A stretch of 32,091 nucleotides of DNA from Candidatus Moraniibacteriota bacterium (GTDB taxonomy: Bacteria; Patescibacteriota; Minisyncoccia; Moranbacterales; GCA-2747515): contig JAGYLL010000008.1 in assembly GCA_018401135.1 (NCBI GenBank), positions 1 to 32,091 on the forward strand. The letters are read 5' to 3'. The first letter of the stretch is position 1. Each line of letters begins with the position of its first letter. The notes under the pieces are model-generated. The model made no database searches. It saw only the letters and a list, made by a program, of their open reading frames with translations, and was not told the origin of the DNA. Below are positions 9,879 through 19,637 of the stretch, piece after piece. The position numbers and the translations under genes are program-made.

Positions 9879-10691
9879 GTAGAAAAAACGTGTGAGTTTA
9901 TGTATGGAAATGAAAACGCTTCCAAAATTTATGTTTTTGCACCACTTAACGATACAAGTGGGGAATATCTTGGTTGGGAAGAAAGTGATATCGAAGAGTA
10001 TAAAATAGAAGTTTCTCCAACATCAGGCGTGGTTACTTTTATTGACGACTACGGATCTTTCGCAAGTCAGTTTGCTGTATATAGATCTTCTGAAATTGTA
10101 GAGATTTCAGCGACAGGACTGGACACAAAAACAGACGTGAGTTGTCCAAAAGGAATAGTGGGAAATATTTATATTGTTAATGATTATACTGCAGATCCAG
10201 GAAATTTGGGTGGATATGCGTATAAAAACTCACTGAAAGTTGTGATTACTCGAGGTGCGTCGAAAAAAGTAGTTGCTCATGAAACAGGACATTCGTATAT
10301 AGGACTTGATGATGAGTATGAGAATTCAGAAACGTACCAAAAATTTCTTGCGAGTAGGGGTATATGTACAGAATCTATTAATTGTCGTACGACTGAGGCG
10401 GAATGTAAACAAGACTTTGGTGTGAGATCTTGTTATTTGGGTTGTAAATATGCACCTCATTCAGGTCCTAATGCAGAATTCTATCGAGAAACATTTAATA
10501 GTATTATGAATTGGCATGAAACGGGAGTTTTTGCACCATATCAGATGGAAGCTTTGGAGTATAAGATTAGAACAGGTAGAATTATGCTAGGGAAAGTTTT
10601 GAGTAGTCCAAATTGCCCAAGGTAGTATTGACAAAATATAATAAATATGCTTATGTATACATACCGTCATTTTTTTTTGGAGTCCTTTACC

Positions 10692-11387
10692 ATGTCAAAG
10701 TCAAAGTATATTTTTGTTCTCGTAGCTATTTTTTCTTTCAACACCCCTTTTGTCCACGGACAACAAGAAATGAAAGAAGGGCAACTATCATCGTTAAGCT
10801 ATAATTTGACGGTGGAGAGAACTGGCGATGTGATCAAACTTTTGGAGGGTGGGTATGTCATAGAATGGACGTATGAATTTTTCAAGAATCTCACACCTGA
10901 ATTGAAGGGAAGAAATAATGCCGTTATTCTTTCTTTTCAAGGAGAGTCACTTGCATATTTTGCGGTTTCCGATATGGAGGCTATTCTTTGTAGAGATTCT
11001 CCAGAAGAGGGAAGGATGACTGGGGGGTGTGAATTTCAAGGAACGGATGGCCAATACCCTTTTAGCGCTCCCTATTTCCCGAATGCTCAATTTATAGATG
11101 TCTATAATGAGAAAGGGGAAAAAATGGGAAGACTCGATGTTTCTCCTTTTGCTCTTTGTAATCAAAATGGACTTTGTGAGATGGGAGAGGGAGTATCAAC
11201 CTGTCCCAGTGACTGCAAAAAGGAGGAGGTTTTTTATCAAGATGCCTTGACGATTCATCAGGAAGAAGAGAATAAGGAAAATAAACTTCTCCTTTGGATT
11301 ATAGGGTGTGTAGGCATCTTTTTTCTTGCTACTTTTGTTATTGTGATACTAAAAATTATACGCAACAAACAAAAGTATGGCATATAA
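10692..11387 (+). CDS. Secreted or membrane-anchored protein with CNxNGxCExGEG...CPSDC motif and C-terminal TM helix
   Basis: Signal peptide MSKSKYIFVLVAIFSFNTPFVHG; 'CNQNGLCEMGEGVSTCPSDC'; C-terminal 'LLLWIIGCVGIFFLATFVIVILKII' plus basic tail. Start chosen at internal ATG 10692 of ORF 10647-11387. Confidence 0.6.
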   Translation: MSKSKYIFVLVAIFSFNTPFVHGQQEMKEGQLSSLSYNLTVERTGDVIKLLEGGYVIEWTYEFFKNLTPELKGRNNAVILSFQGESLAYFAVSDMEAILCRDSPEEGRMTGGCEFQGTDGQYPFSAPYFPNAQFIDVYNEKGEKMGRLDVSPFALCNQNGLCEMGEGVSTCPSDCKKEEVFYQDALTIHQEEENKENKLLLWIIGCVGIFFLATFVIVILKIIRNKQKYGI

Positions 11388-11415
11388 GCGCTTATCTTAG
11401 GAGAGCGCTTTTTCT
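11386..11415 (+). terminator. Rho-independent terminator
   Basis: AGCGCT-tatcttaggag-AGCGCT followed by TTTTTCTTTT. Confidence 0.6.
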
Positions 11416-11582
11416 TTTGGAAGAGAAAATAGGACAAGATGACTGATCTTGACTTATTGTATATAATATGATATTGTTGATTTTTGTTCGTGATGAATCC
11501 GAGGAATAGTCTTATCTCGATGTTCATCTTAGAAACAATCGAAATAAGATTTATTCATAAAGTAAAGAAAGGATTCATTTAT

Positions 11583-12776
11583 ATGGCATATCAAACAAAG
11601 CATCGATCAGCTTCTGGTCGAGCGTCATTTGGCGCAAAACGTTCTTTTCGTGGATCTCGTGGACGCGGACCAAGAAAAGAAAATATACATCCTTCAAAAT
11701 TTATAAAACCAGCATGTATTCTGACACAAGAGACGTACCAAGCACAGCACGCTTTTTGTGATTTTCGAGTGCATAGTATTTTGGAGAAAAATATTATTGA
11801 AAGAGGATTTGATTTTCCTTCACCAATTCAAGATCAAACAATTCCTTTGGCAATGAAAGGAAAAGATATTATAGGTATTGCAAATACAGGAACAGGAAAA
11901 ACCCTTGCTTTTGCAATTCCTGTTTTGCATCAACTTCTTATGGATCGAAGATCTCATGCATTAGTTGTTGCTCCTACACAGAAAATTAGCACAGCAGATT
12001 CTTGAAGAACTACAATCCCTTGCAAAAGAGGGAAAATCCCATGGGCTCTTCTTATAGGAGGAACCCCTAGCGACCACAATTCAGAGATCTTTCCCATTTT
12101 CCAAGAATTGTTGTGGGAACACCGGGAAGAATAAAAGATCATCTTGAAAGAAAGACTCTTCGTCTAACGCTTTCAATGCTGTAGTTTTAGATGAAGTAGA
12201 TCGTATGTTGGATATGGGATTTATCGATGATAAGGAGAGGAATTCTCTCTAATCTTTCTTTTCAACGTCAATCATTTTCTTCTCAGCGACTATGAATGAT
12301 AAGGTGAGAACCTAATACGAGAATTTTCCAATGAACCGATAACGGTTTCTGTAAGTACAGGAAATACCAGTGATAATGTAGAACAAAATATTGTAAAATA
12401 TCGTCTTCTCGAGAAGATAAAGTAGAAAAACTTCATTCATTTCTTGTAGAAAAAGAGATGAAAAATATTGATTTTTGATGAAACGAAACGAGGTGTTGAT
12501 GTTTTGAGGTAAAGAACTTTCAAAGAGGATTTGCTGTAGAGGAACACATGGAAATAAAACACAAGGACAACGACAGCGTGTGCTTTCGAGTTTCGATCTG
12601 GGCAGATAAAAATACTTGTAGCCACAGATGTTGCTGCTCGAGGAATTGATGTTGCAGATATTACCTATGTTATAAATTATTCAACTCCACAGAGTTATTC
12701 TGATTATATTCATCGAATAGGACGCGCGGGGAGAGCAGGAAAAATGGGATACGCTCTTACGTTTATCGAAGGATAA
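11583..12776 (+). pseudogene. DEAD-box RNA helicase, frame broken by several indels after ~11975
   Basis: Intact 11583-11975 ([36 protein letters not shown]); later pieces '[17 protein letters not shown]', 'FFSATMND', '[54 protein letters not shown]' in other frames. Confidence 0.85.
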
Positions 12777-12811
12777 TTTTCGTTGACGAGAAAGAAAAAT
12801 GCTATTACAAT

Positions 12812-12847
12812 AAAGAAAATGTCGAGGATTTCGACTTTTCTTTTTTA
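12812..12847 (+). terminator. Terminator hairpin after the helicase
   Basis: aaagaaaatgtcga / tcgacttttcttt stem (one bulge) followed by T-run. Confidence 0.6.
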
Positions 12848-12883
12848 AAAATATATAAATAAAATATTTTTATACAAGTTTTT

Positions 12884-14670
12884 ATGGAAATACGAAATAT
12901 TGCTATTATTGCACACGTAGATCATGGGAAGACGACGCTCACGGATGCTATTATGGTCAAACAGGGACTATCGTTGATGATAGTACTATGGATTCGAATG
13001 CTCTCGAAAAAGAGCGAGGAATAACTATTTATGCCAAGAATACCTCAGTTATTTACCGAGATACAAAGATAAATATTGTCGATACTCCTGGACATGCTGA
13101 TTTTGGAAGTGAGGTAGAGCGAGTTCTTCGTTCTATTGATTCTGTTGTTTTGGTGGTAGATGCACAAGAAGGTCCTATGCCTCAAACGAGATTTGTTTTG
13201 AAGAAGTCTCTCGAATTAGGACACAAGCCTCTTGTTGTTATCAACAAAATTGATAAGCCAGCTGCTCAACCAGATATTGTTAAAGAACAAGTTTTTGAAT
13301 TATTCCTTGATCTTGGTGCAACTGATGAACAATTGGAATTTACCACTATCTATGCCATAGCAAGAGAGGGCGTTGCAAAAGAAAAAATAGACGATACTTC
13401 AAAAGATCTTTCACCACTTCTTGATACTATTCTTTTGCGCGTAGAACCCGCTTCGAGCGAAAGAGAAAAACCTTTGCGATTCCAGCCTTTCAATCTTGGA
13501 TATGATGATTTTCTTGGACGACTTGCTATTGGAAGAATTTATGAAGGAACTATTCAGTCAGGAAAAACATTTACACTCAAAAAATTAGATGGAAGCGTTG
13601 AGATGGGTCGTGTTTCGAAACTCTTTACGTTTCATGGAACGGAGAGAAAAGAAGTGGAAGAAGCAATTGCCGGTGATATTGCTATGGTTGCAGGATTTTC
13701 TTCTATAGATATTGGAGAAACGCTCTGCCAATCAAATGATCAAGAGGCACTTTCAGCTATTACTGTAGATGAACCGACAATATCATTGCGTTTTCTCGTT
13801 AATGATTCACCTTTTGCTGGTCGTGAAGGAAAATTTGTAACGAATCAACAGATTCGTGAACGGCTCAAAAAGGAATTGGAAGTAAATGTTGGTTTAAAAA
13901 TTGATTTTACCTCTTCAGAATACGCTATGGTTTATGGTAGAGGAGAGCTTCATATAGCTGTTCTTTTGGAGAATATGCGACGTGAAGGTTATGAAATGCA
14001 AGTTTCACAACCACATGTTATTATCAAACAAGAGGAGGGACGAAAGGTTGAGCCATTTGAGGAAGTAACTATTGATGTCCCTACTCTTGTGTCGGGATCT
14101 GTTATTGAGAGACTTGGAAAGCGAAAAGGTATTATGGTAGATATGCAGACGCATGGAGATCAAACACGTATGATATTTGAGATTCCCACAAGAGGACTTC
14201 TTGGCTATAGAGGACAATTTATCGTGGATACAAAAGGAGAAGGAATTCTATGTTCTCGAGTGATTGGATTCCGTGATTATGTAGGAGTCATTGCCAAGCG
14301 AGATGTTGGATCTATGGTTTCTGGACTAACAGGAAAAGCGCTTGGCTATTCTCTGGCTAATTTACAAGAACGAGGAGTTTTATATGTCGGTGCAAGTACA
14401 GATGTATACGAAGGACAAGTAATTGGAAATACTTCTAAAGGAGAAGATATGACCGTAAATCCTATTAAAGGAAAACAACTTACCAATATGCGAGCAAGTG
14501 GAACGGACGATGCTATTATACTTACACCTCCATGGGAACTTTCTATCGAACGTGGTTTGGAAATAATGTCTGATGATGAGTATTTGGAAGTTACACCAAA
14601 AAGCGTTCGTCTTCGAAAGCAACAACTTACAGAAAATGATAGAGTGAAAGCAAAAAGAAAGCAGAAATAG
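12884..14670 (+). CDS. typA: GTP-binding translation factor TypA/BipA, frameshifted near 12950-12975
   Basis: [24 protein letters not shown] in frame 2, then '[48 protein letters not shown]...' in frame 1 to 14670. Confidence 0.92.
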
Positions 14671-14690
14671 AAGTAAGAAGGAAAAAGAGA

Positions 14691-14722
14691 TAATTAAAAG
14701 AGGGGGGACCCTCTTTTAATTA
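14691..14722 (+). terminator. Terminator hairpin after typA
   Basis: taattaaaagaggg-ggga-ccctcttttaatta, perfect 14-bp stem. Confidence 0.65.
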
Positions 14723-14818
14723 TGAAGCATCCAGAATCTCATTTCTTTTTGTTCGTACTATGAACACAAGAGAAAATAGTGTAGTATTGTAAGAGGAGAA
14801 TTTGTAAAGATAAAGGAG

Positions 14819-15625
14819 ATGACTATGTTAAAGCAACAAAATATTTCTTGTATTTCTTGGAATGTTAATGGCCTGCGTGCCGTAGGACGTAAAGGTTTTT
14901 TGGAGTGGATTGAGAAAGGTGAACACGATATCGTTTGCCTCCAAGAAACAAAAATTTCTGATCCAAGTCAGCTAACTCCTGAAATAAAAAGTCCTAATGG
15001 ATATTTTTCGTATTTTCACTGCGCTCAAGAAAAAAAAGGATATAGTGGAACAGCTCTATACACCAAAGAAGAACCAAGAAATGTAAAAATGTTTTTTGGA
15101 GAAACATCCCTTCTTTCTACCGAAGGGCGTGTTTTGGAGGCCGAGTATAAAAATTTTACTCTTCTTACGGTGTACTTTCCCAATGGAGGCGGAGGGAAGG
15201 AGCGTCTTATATATAAACTTGCTTTTTATGAAGAATTTCTTGTGTATATAAGGGAGCTTACACAAAAAGGAAAAAATGTTATTTTTTGTGGTGATGTGAA
15301 CACTGCTCATAACGAAATTGATCTTGCTCGACCCAAAGAAAATGAAAAATCTACGGGATTTCTCCGTATAGAACGCGATTGGATGGATGAGCTTGTAAGA
15401 GAGGGATTTCTTGATACGTTTCGCTTTCTCCATCCTGAAAGGATCCAGTATTCATGGTGGGATATGAAGACTCGTGCTCGAGAAAGAAATATTGGATGGC
15501 GCATTGATTATTTTTTTGTAAGTGAATCTTTGCGATCTTTTATACAAGAAGCTTTTATCATTGATACTCTCTATGGATCTGATCATTGTCCAGTAGGAAT
15601 ACAACTTGATTTTAATAAAAAATAA
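14819..15625 (+). CDS. xth: Exodeoxyribonuclease III / AP endonuclease
   Basis: 'SWNVNGLRAVGRKGFLEWI', 'DIVCLQETKI', 'GYSGTALYTK', 'WRIDYFFVSESL', 'YGSDHCPVGIQL'. Confidence 0.92.
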   Translation: MTMLKQQNISCISWNVNGLRAVGRKGFLEWIEKGEHDIVCLQETKISDPSQLTPEIKSPNGYFSYFHCAQEKKGYSGTALYTKEEPRNVKMFFGETSLLSTEGRVLEAEYKNFTLLTVYFPNGGGGKERLIYKLAFYEEFLVYIRELTQKGKNVIFCGDVNTAHNEIDLARPKENEKSTGFLRIERDWMDELVREGFLDTFRFLHPERIQYSWWDMKTRARERNIGWRIDYFFVSESLRSFIQEAFIIDTLYGSDHCPVGIQLDFNKK

Positions 15626-15648
15626 TTTGAATAATCATAGAATAATTT

Positions 15649-16053
15649 ATGGCAATAATATGGAAAGAAGAATATAGCTTGGGAATTGAAGGTATCGATA
15701 ATCAGCATAAAAAGTTTATCGCTATTCTCAGTTCTTTATCAAAAGCTCTTTCAGAGAGGAGAGAAAAGGATATTATTGCTGATATTCTTCTAGATTTACA
15801 AGAATATGCGGAAATGCATCTTGCTTTTGAAGAAAAATACTTTGAAAAGTTTCATTATGAGAATGAAGAAGAGCATAACAAAGAACACCGGTATTATCGT
15901 TGGAAAATACAAGAATTTATAGATCGTCACAAAGCAGAAGATCAACTTTTGTCTATAGAAATGTTACATTTTTTGGAAGACTGGTTGGAAGAGCATATTA
16001 TGAAATCAGATAAAAAATATGTAGAATGTTTTCGTAGAAATGGAATCAAATAG
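15649..16053 (+). CDS. Bacteriohemerythrin-like protein
   Basis: 'WKEEYSLGIEGIDNQHKKFIAIL', 'HLAFEEKYFEKFHYENEEEHNKEH', 'DWLEEHIMKSDKKY' match the hemerythrin iron-ligand pattern. Confidence 0.88.
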   Translation: MAIIWKEEYSLGIEGIDNQHKKFIAILSSLSKALSERREKDIIADILLDLQEYAEMHLAFEEKYFEKFHYENEEEHNKEHRYYRWKIQEFIDRHKAEDQLLSIEMLHFLEDWLEEHIMKSDKKYVECFRRNGIK

Positions 16054-16123
16054 GTTTTTTTGAAAGAGTTTTCAAGAGATTATTTCTAAAAATTTTTCTA
16101 TTCTTCAAAAAGTAGAAAAATTT

Positions 16124-16155
16124 AAAAGAACATTATCTTTAGATAATGTTCTTTT
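16124..16155. terminator. Bidirectional terminator between convergent hemerythrin and dnaB
   Basis: aaaagaacattatct-tt-agataatgttctttt, perfect 15-bp arms. Confidence 0.65.
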
Positions 16156-16279
16156 AGTTTAATTTTACAAAAAGAAAATAATAAAATTTTGTCTTTCATA
16201 AAACGTACCAATTTCCTTTATTTTTAAAAATTTTTTTCAATAAAAATATCTAGAGATTTACGTCTTAATGTAAAAATTT

Positions 16280-17638
16280 TTACTCTGACCGAGTTTTTTC
16301 TAGAGAACGGAAAGTTGTGGAGGCTTCGTCGAAGTAGAGCTGTACGCGTCCAAGAGGTCCGTTTCTATGCTTGGCTATAATAACTTCTACAATATTTTTA
16401 TTGGGAGTATCTGGTTTGTAGCGATCTTCTCTGTAGAGAAAGAGGACAACGTCAGCGTCTTGCTCTATAGAACCTGACTCTCGAAGGTCAGAGAGTTTGG
16501 GAACCTGGTCGGTGCGAGACTCTACGGCTCGAGAAAGCTGAGAGAGCGCGATGATAGGAATATTAAGCTCTTTGGCAAGGTTTTTGAGTCCTCGAGAGAT
16601 TTCTGAAATTTCTTGAACACGGTTTTCTGTTCGTCTTCCTTCCATAAGCTGGAGATAGTCGATGATAATAAGTCCCAAATGATGCTCGGCTTGAAGTCTT
16701 CTTGCCATCGTACGAAGTTGCATAATATTAGCAGAAGCAGAATCATCTATAAAAATAGGAGCTTCACTCAAAATACCCATAGCGGTATTGATACGTTCGA
16801 AATCATCCGAGCCATCACCACTTTTAAGTTTTCCTGTTCGTAATTTCCACAGATCGATTCCTCCTTGAGCAGCGATCATACGATCAACCAACTGATCGGA
16901 GGACATTTCGAGAGAAAATATCCCCACAGGAACTTTCATTTTTGTTCCAATATTTCTGGCAATATCAAGAGCAAAGGTCGTCTTTCCTATAGAAGGACGT
17001 GCTGCGAGAATGACGAGGTCAGATTTCTGAAATCCTGCAAGTATATTATCAAGATCTCCATAGCAAGAGGGAACACCACGCATATCACTTCCTGCATTGT
17101 GAAGTTCATCGATACGGTTAAAAGCTTCTTCGAGAACGGATTTGATAGGAATGAAATCTTTTTTGGTATGTTTTTGAGAAATAGAAAAAAGTTTTTGCTC
17201 AGCTCTGTCGAGGGTAAGTTGCACATCTTGAGATTCTTCAAAACCAAGTTCCGATATTTCATTGGCCACAGAGATAAGACGTCGTAGAATGGCCTTTTTT
17301 TGGACAACGCCTGCATAGTGAGCGACATTGGAAGCGGAAGGAACACCTCCTACGAGAGATGCGAGATAGCTTGTTCCTCCAATTGTTTCAAGTTTATCTC
17401 GTTCTTCGAGTTTATTGGAAAGACTTAAGAGGTCTATAGGCTCTCGATCTTCATAGAGGTCGAGCATTACTTGATAAATATCATTGTGTTTATCATTGTA
17501 GAAATCGCCAACTTGGACCATATCAGCAACACGAATGATGGCATCTTTGTCGAGCATAAGAGCCCCGAGAACGCTTTGTTCAGCATCGGTATTGTGAGGA
17601 GGAACACGAAGTTCTTTGGAAGCTTTGGTTCGAGCCAT
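16280..17638 (-). CDS. dnaB: Replicative DNA helicase
   Basis: 'PPHNTDAEQSVLGALMLDKDAI', 'LVILAARPSIGKTTFALDIA', 'LIIIDYLQLMEG', 'LSQLSRAVESRTDQVPKLSDLRESGSIEQDADVVLFLYR'. Confidence 0.95.
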   Translation of the reverse strand: MARTKASKELRVPPHNTDAEQSVLGALMLDKDAIIRVADMVQVGDFYNDKHNDIYQVMLDLYEDREPIDLLSLSNKLEERDKLETIGGTSYLASLVGGVPSASNVAHYAGVVQKKAILRRLISVANEISELGFEESQDVQLTLDRAEQKLFSISQKHTKKDFIPIKSVLEEAFNRIDELHNAGSDMRGVPSCYGDLDNILAGFQKSDLVILAARPSIGKTTFALDIARNIGTKMKVPVGIFSLEMSSDQLVDRMIAAQGGIDLWKLRTGKLKSGDGSDDFERINTAMGILSEAPIFIDDSASANIMQLRTMARRLQAEHHLGLIIIDYLQLMEGRRTENRVQEISEISRGLKNLAKELNIPIIALSQLSRAVESRTDQVPKLSDLRESGSIEQDADVVLFLYREDRYKPDTPNKNIVEVIIAKHRNGPLGRVQLYFDEASTTFRSLEKTRSE

Positions 17639-17719
17639 AGGAAATTTTTTGTATCAAACTGGATTTTCAGTATAGACCCCTTTTCTTTTTTTCGCAAAAT
17701 TGACCTATGTGAATAACGT

Positions 17720-19315
17720 GTGGAGAAAAATTTTAAAAGAAGGTATACTAAAAGGAGATTAGCAATCGTCCCTAAAAATACTATGAATACTTCATTGCTT
17801 CAAGCATTAGTTTTGTGGAGAAAAGACCGCGCACAAAGAGAAGGCGTGGATCTTTTTCGTATTCTTTCCAATCGTTCTTTGGAAGAAATAGCCAGAAAAT
17901 TACCACAAACCAAAGAAGAGCTTATACAAATATCAGGAATAAAACAAAAAAAATACGCGCAATATGGAAGAGATATTATAAAAATGGTTCAAGATGCTCA
18001 TACGAAAGACAGTTCTCGAGAAGAAAACGTGCGTAAGGAAAAAGAGGGTGAAGAAGAGCGAGAGGAGACATATAGAGATGTAGAAAGTGTAGGAGATTTC
18101 ATCGATAGGACAAATAAAACACTCGGCTCTTTGGAGAGTCGTGTTCGAGGGGAGATAAGTTCTATCCAATGGAGAAAAAGCTGTGTATATTTTACGCTCA
18201 AAGATACCAAAGAAGAAGCCTCTCTTTCTTGTTTTATGTGGGCAACAGATGTTTCTTTGTGTGGAGTTTCTCTTCAAGAAGGTATGGAAATTATTGCCTC
18301 AGGATTTCCAGAGGTGTATAAGCCGATAGGAAAAATGACCTTTCGTATTGCTGTTGTCGAACCCGTAGGGGAGGGTGCTTTGAAAATGGCATACGAAGCC
18401 TTGAAGAAAAAATTTGAAACAGAAGGATTATTTGACGAGCAAAGAAAAAGAGATCTTCCTTTTCTTCCCACTCGAATAGGAATCATTACTTCACGAGACG
18501 GTGCGGTTATTCATGATTTTCTCAATAATATTGGAAAGCATGGATTTCATTTCGAGTTTTGCAATTCTCGTGTAGAAGGACAAATGGCAGTTAAAGATCT
18601 CATCGCTTCCCTTCAAACATTGAGACATCGCGATCTCGATGCTCTCGTTATTATGCGTGGAGGGGGAAGTGCAGAAAGTCTTCAGGCTTTTAATAATGAA
18701 GCACTTATTAGAGAAGCTCTCAAAGTTCCTTTTCCTATCATTTCTGCTATAGGGCATCATCAAGACGTCCCCCTTTTGTCTTTGGTAGCAGATCGTATGG
18801 TATCTACTCCAACGGCGGCAGCGCTAGCTCTTAATACCTCATGGGAAGAATGTGCTATGCTTGTAATGCAAAGAGAACACCGACTCTTTTCAATGTTTGG
18901 AGAAAAACTCGTTTTTCTTGGAAAAGAAATAGACAGACAACATAGGTATTTTCGTGACAAAATGGATTTTATTTTCGATCGTTTTCGTATGGTACAATCT
19001 ATGCTCGATCGATGCGTGCTTTTTGTAGAAAAAACAATTACGCAGAAAAAACAGTTTCTTGAAGAAACTAAAAATACATTGATACTTCTTTTTCGTAATA
19101 CCTCTATTACGAAACAAACAATGATTGCTCGGTGTAAACAATTACTCGAGGCCTATGATCCCAAAAGACAGCTTAAGCTTGGATATGCTTTTGTAAAAAA
19201 AGAAAATGGATCTTTTGTAAAAAGTGTGGATGATGTAGGAAAAGACGACAAAATTGAAATTATTGTTTATGATGGAAGTGTACGTGCTGTGTGTATTTCA
19301 AAAGATAAAGAATAA
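17720..19315 (+). CDS. xseA: Exodeoxyribonuclease VII large subunit with N-terminal HRDC-like domain
   Basis: N-terminus 'LLQALVLWRKDRAQREGVDLFRILSNRSLEEIARKLPQTKEELIQISGIKQKKYAQYGRDIIKMV' (HRDC); then XseA motifs 'RIGIITSRDGAVIHDF', 'DALVIMRGGGSAESLQAFNNEALIREAL', 'ISAIGHHQDVPLLSLVADRMVSTPTAAA'. Confidence 0.92.
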   Translation: MEKNFKRRYTKRRLAIVPKNTMNTSLLQALVLWRKDRAQREGVDLFRILSNRSLEEIARKLPQTKEELIQISGIKQKKYAQYGRDIIKMVQDAHTKDSSREENVRKEKEGEEEREETYRDVESVGDFIDRTNKTLGSLESRVRGEISSIQWRKSCVYFTLKDTKEEASLSCFMWATDVSLCGVSLQEGMEIIASGFPEVYKPIGKMTFRIAVVEPVGEGALKMAYEALKKKFETEGLFDEQRKRDLPFLPTRIGIITSRDGAVIHDFLNNIGKHGFHFEFCNSRVEGQMAVKDLIASLQTLRHRDLDALVIMRGGGSAESLQAFNNEALIREALKVPFPIISAIGHHQDVPLLSLVADRMVSTPTAAALALNTSWEECAMLVMQREHRLFSMFGEKLVFLGKEIDRQHRYFRDKMDFIFDRFRMVQSMLDRCVLFVEKTITQKKQFLEETKNTLILLFRNTSITKQTMIARCKQLLEAYDPKRQLKLGYAFVKKENGSFVKSVDDVGKDDKIEIIVYDGSVRAVCISKDKE

Positions 19316-19321
19316 AAATAT

Positions 19322-19531
19322 ATGAAACCAGAAGAAAATAATCTTTCGCAAGATTTACGTTCCTTAGAAAAAATCGTGGGATGGTTCGAGTCACAAGAAG
19401 AGATTGATATCGAGGAAGGTCTTAAGAAAATTCGACAAGGAGCTGAACTCATACAATCATCGAAAAAACGTTTGAAAGAAGTAGAAAATGAATTTGAAGA
19501 AATTCGAAAAACACTTGATCAGGAGGTGTAA
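19322..19531 (+). CDS. xseB: Exodeoxyribonuclease VII small subunit
   Basis: Short acidic helical protein (LRSLEKIVGWFESQEEIDIEEGLKKIRQGAELIQSSKKRLKEVENEFEEI) directly after xseA. Confidence 0.85.
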   Translation: MKPEENNLSQDLRSLEKIVGWFESQEEIDIEEGLKKIRQGAELIQSSKKRLKEVENEFEEIRKTLDQEV

Positions 19532-19608
19532 AGAAAGATTATTTTTTCTTTTATAGGAAAGAAAAAACGGGGGAGATTGTGGAAAAAAAGAGATCTAATG
19601 GTGCATTG

Positions 19609-19637
19609 TTGACCGATAGGAGGGGGTGTGCTATACT
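19609..19637 (+). promoter_or_regulatory. Sigma70-type promoter for the RRM gene
   Basis: TTGACC, 17-nt spacer, TATACT. Confidence 0.7.

Larger units (their letters stand above)
8759..10625 (+). pseudogene. Surface metallopeptidase: signal peptide, CGPANGK module, T4SS-pilin-like TM module, PDPK linker, Calx-beta, M64-like zincin; N-terminal ~0.95 kb has indels, 9717-10625 is intact
   Basis: MNILCTKHFSGKKYFSF...; 'GVCGPANGKSFAQAPMEDLCDPGTPQPAIP'; intact ORF 9717-10625 with Calx-beta end 'DDEIEGEETFQIELTPSPGIEIVIKNNPVTVTIEDA' followed by 'VVAHETGHSYIGLDDEYEN'. Confidence 0.65.

Noticed and set aside
16865-17287. Plus-strand ORFs antisense to dnaB and many minus-strand ORFs over gyrB, ftsZ, typA
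   Set aside because: They are shadows of strongly conserved coding sequence with no recognisable domains.
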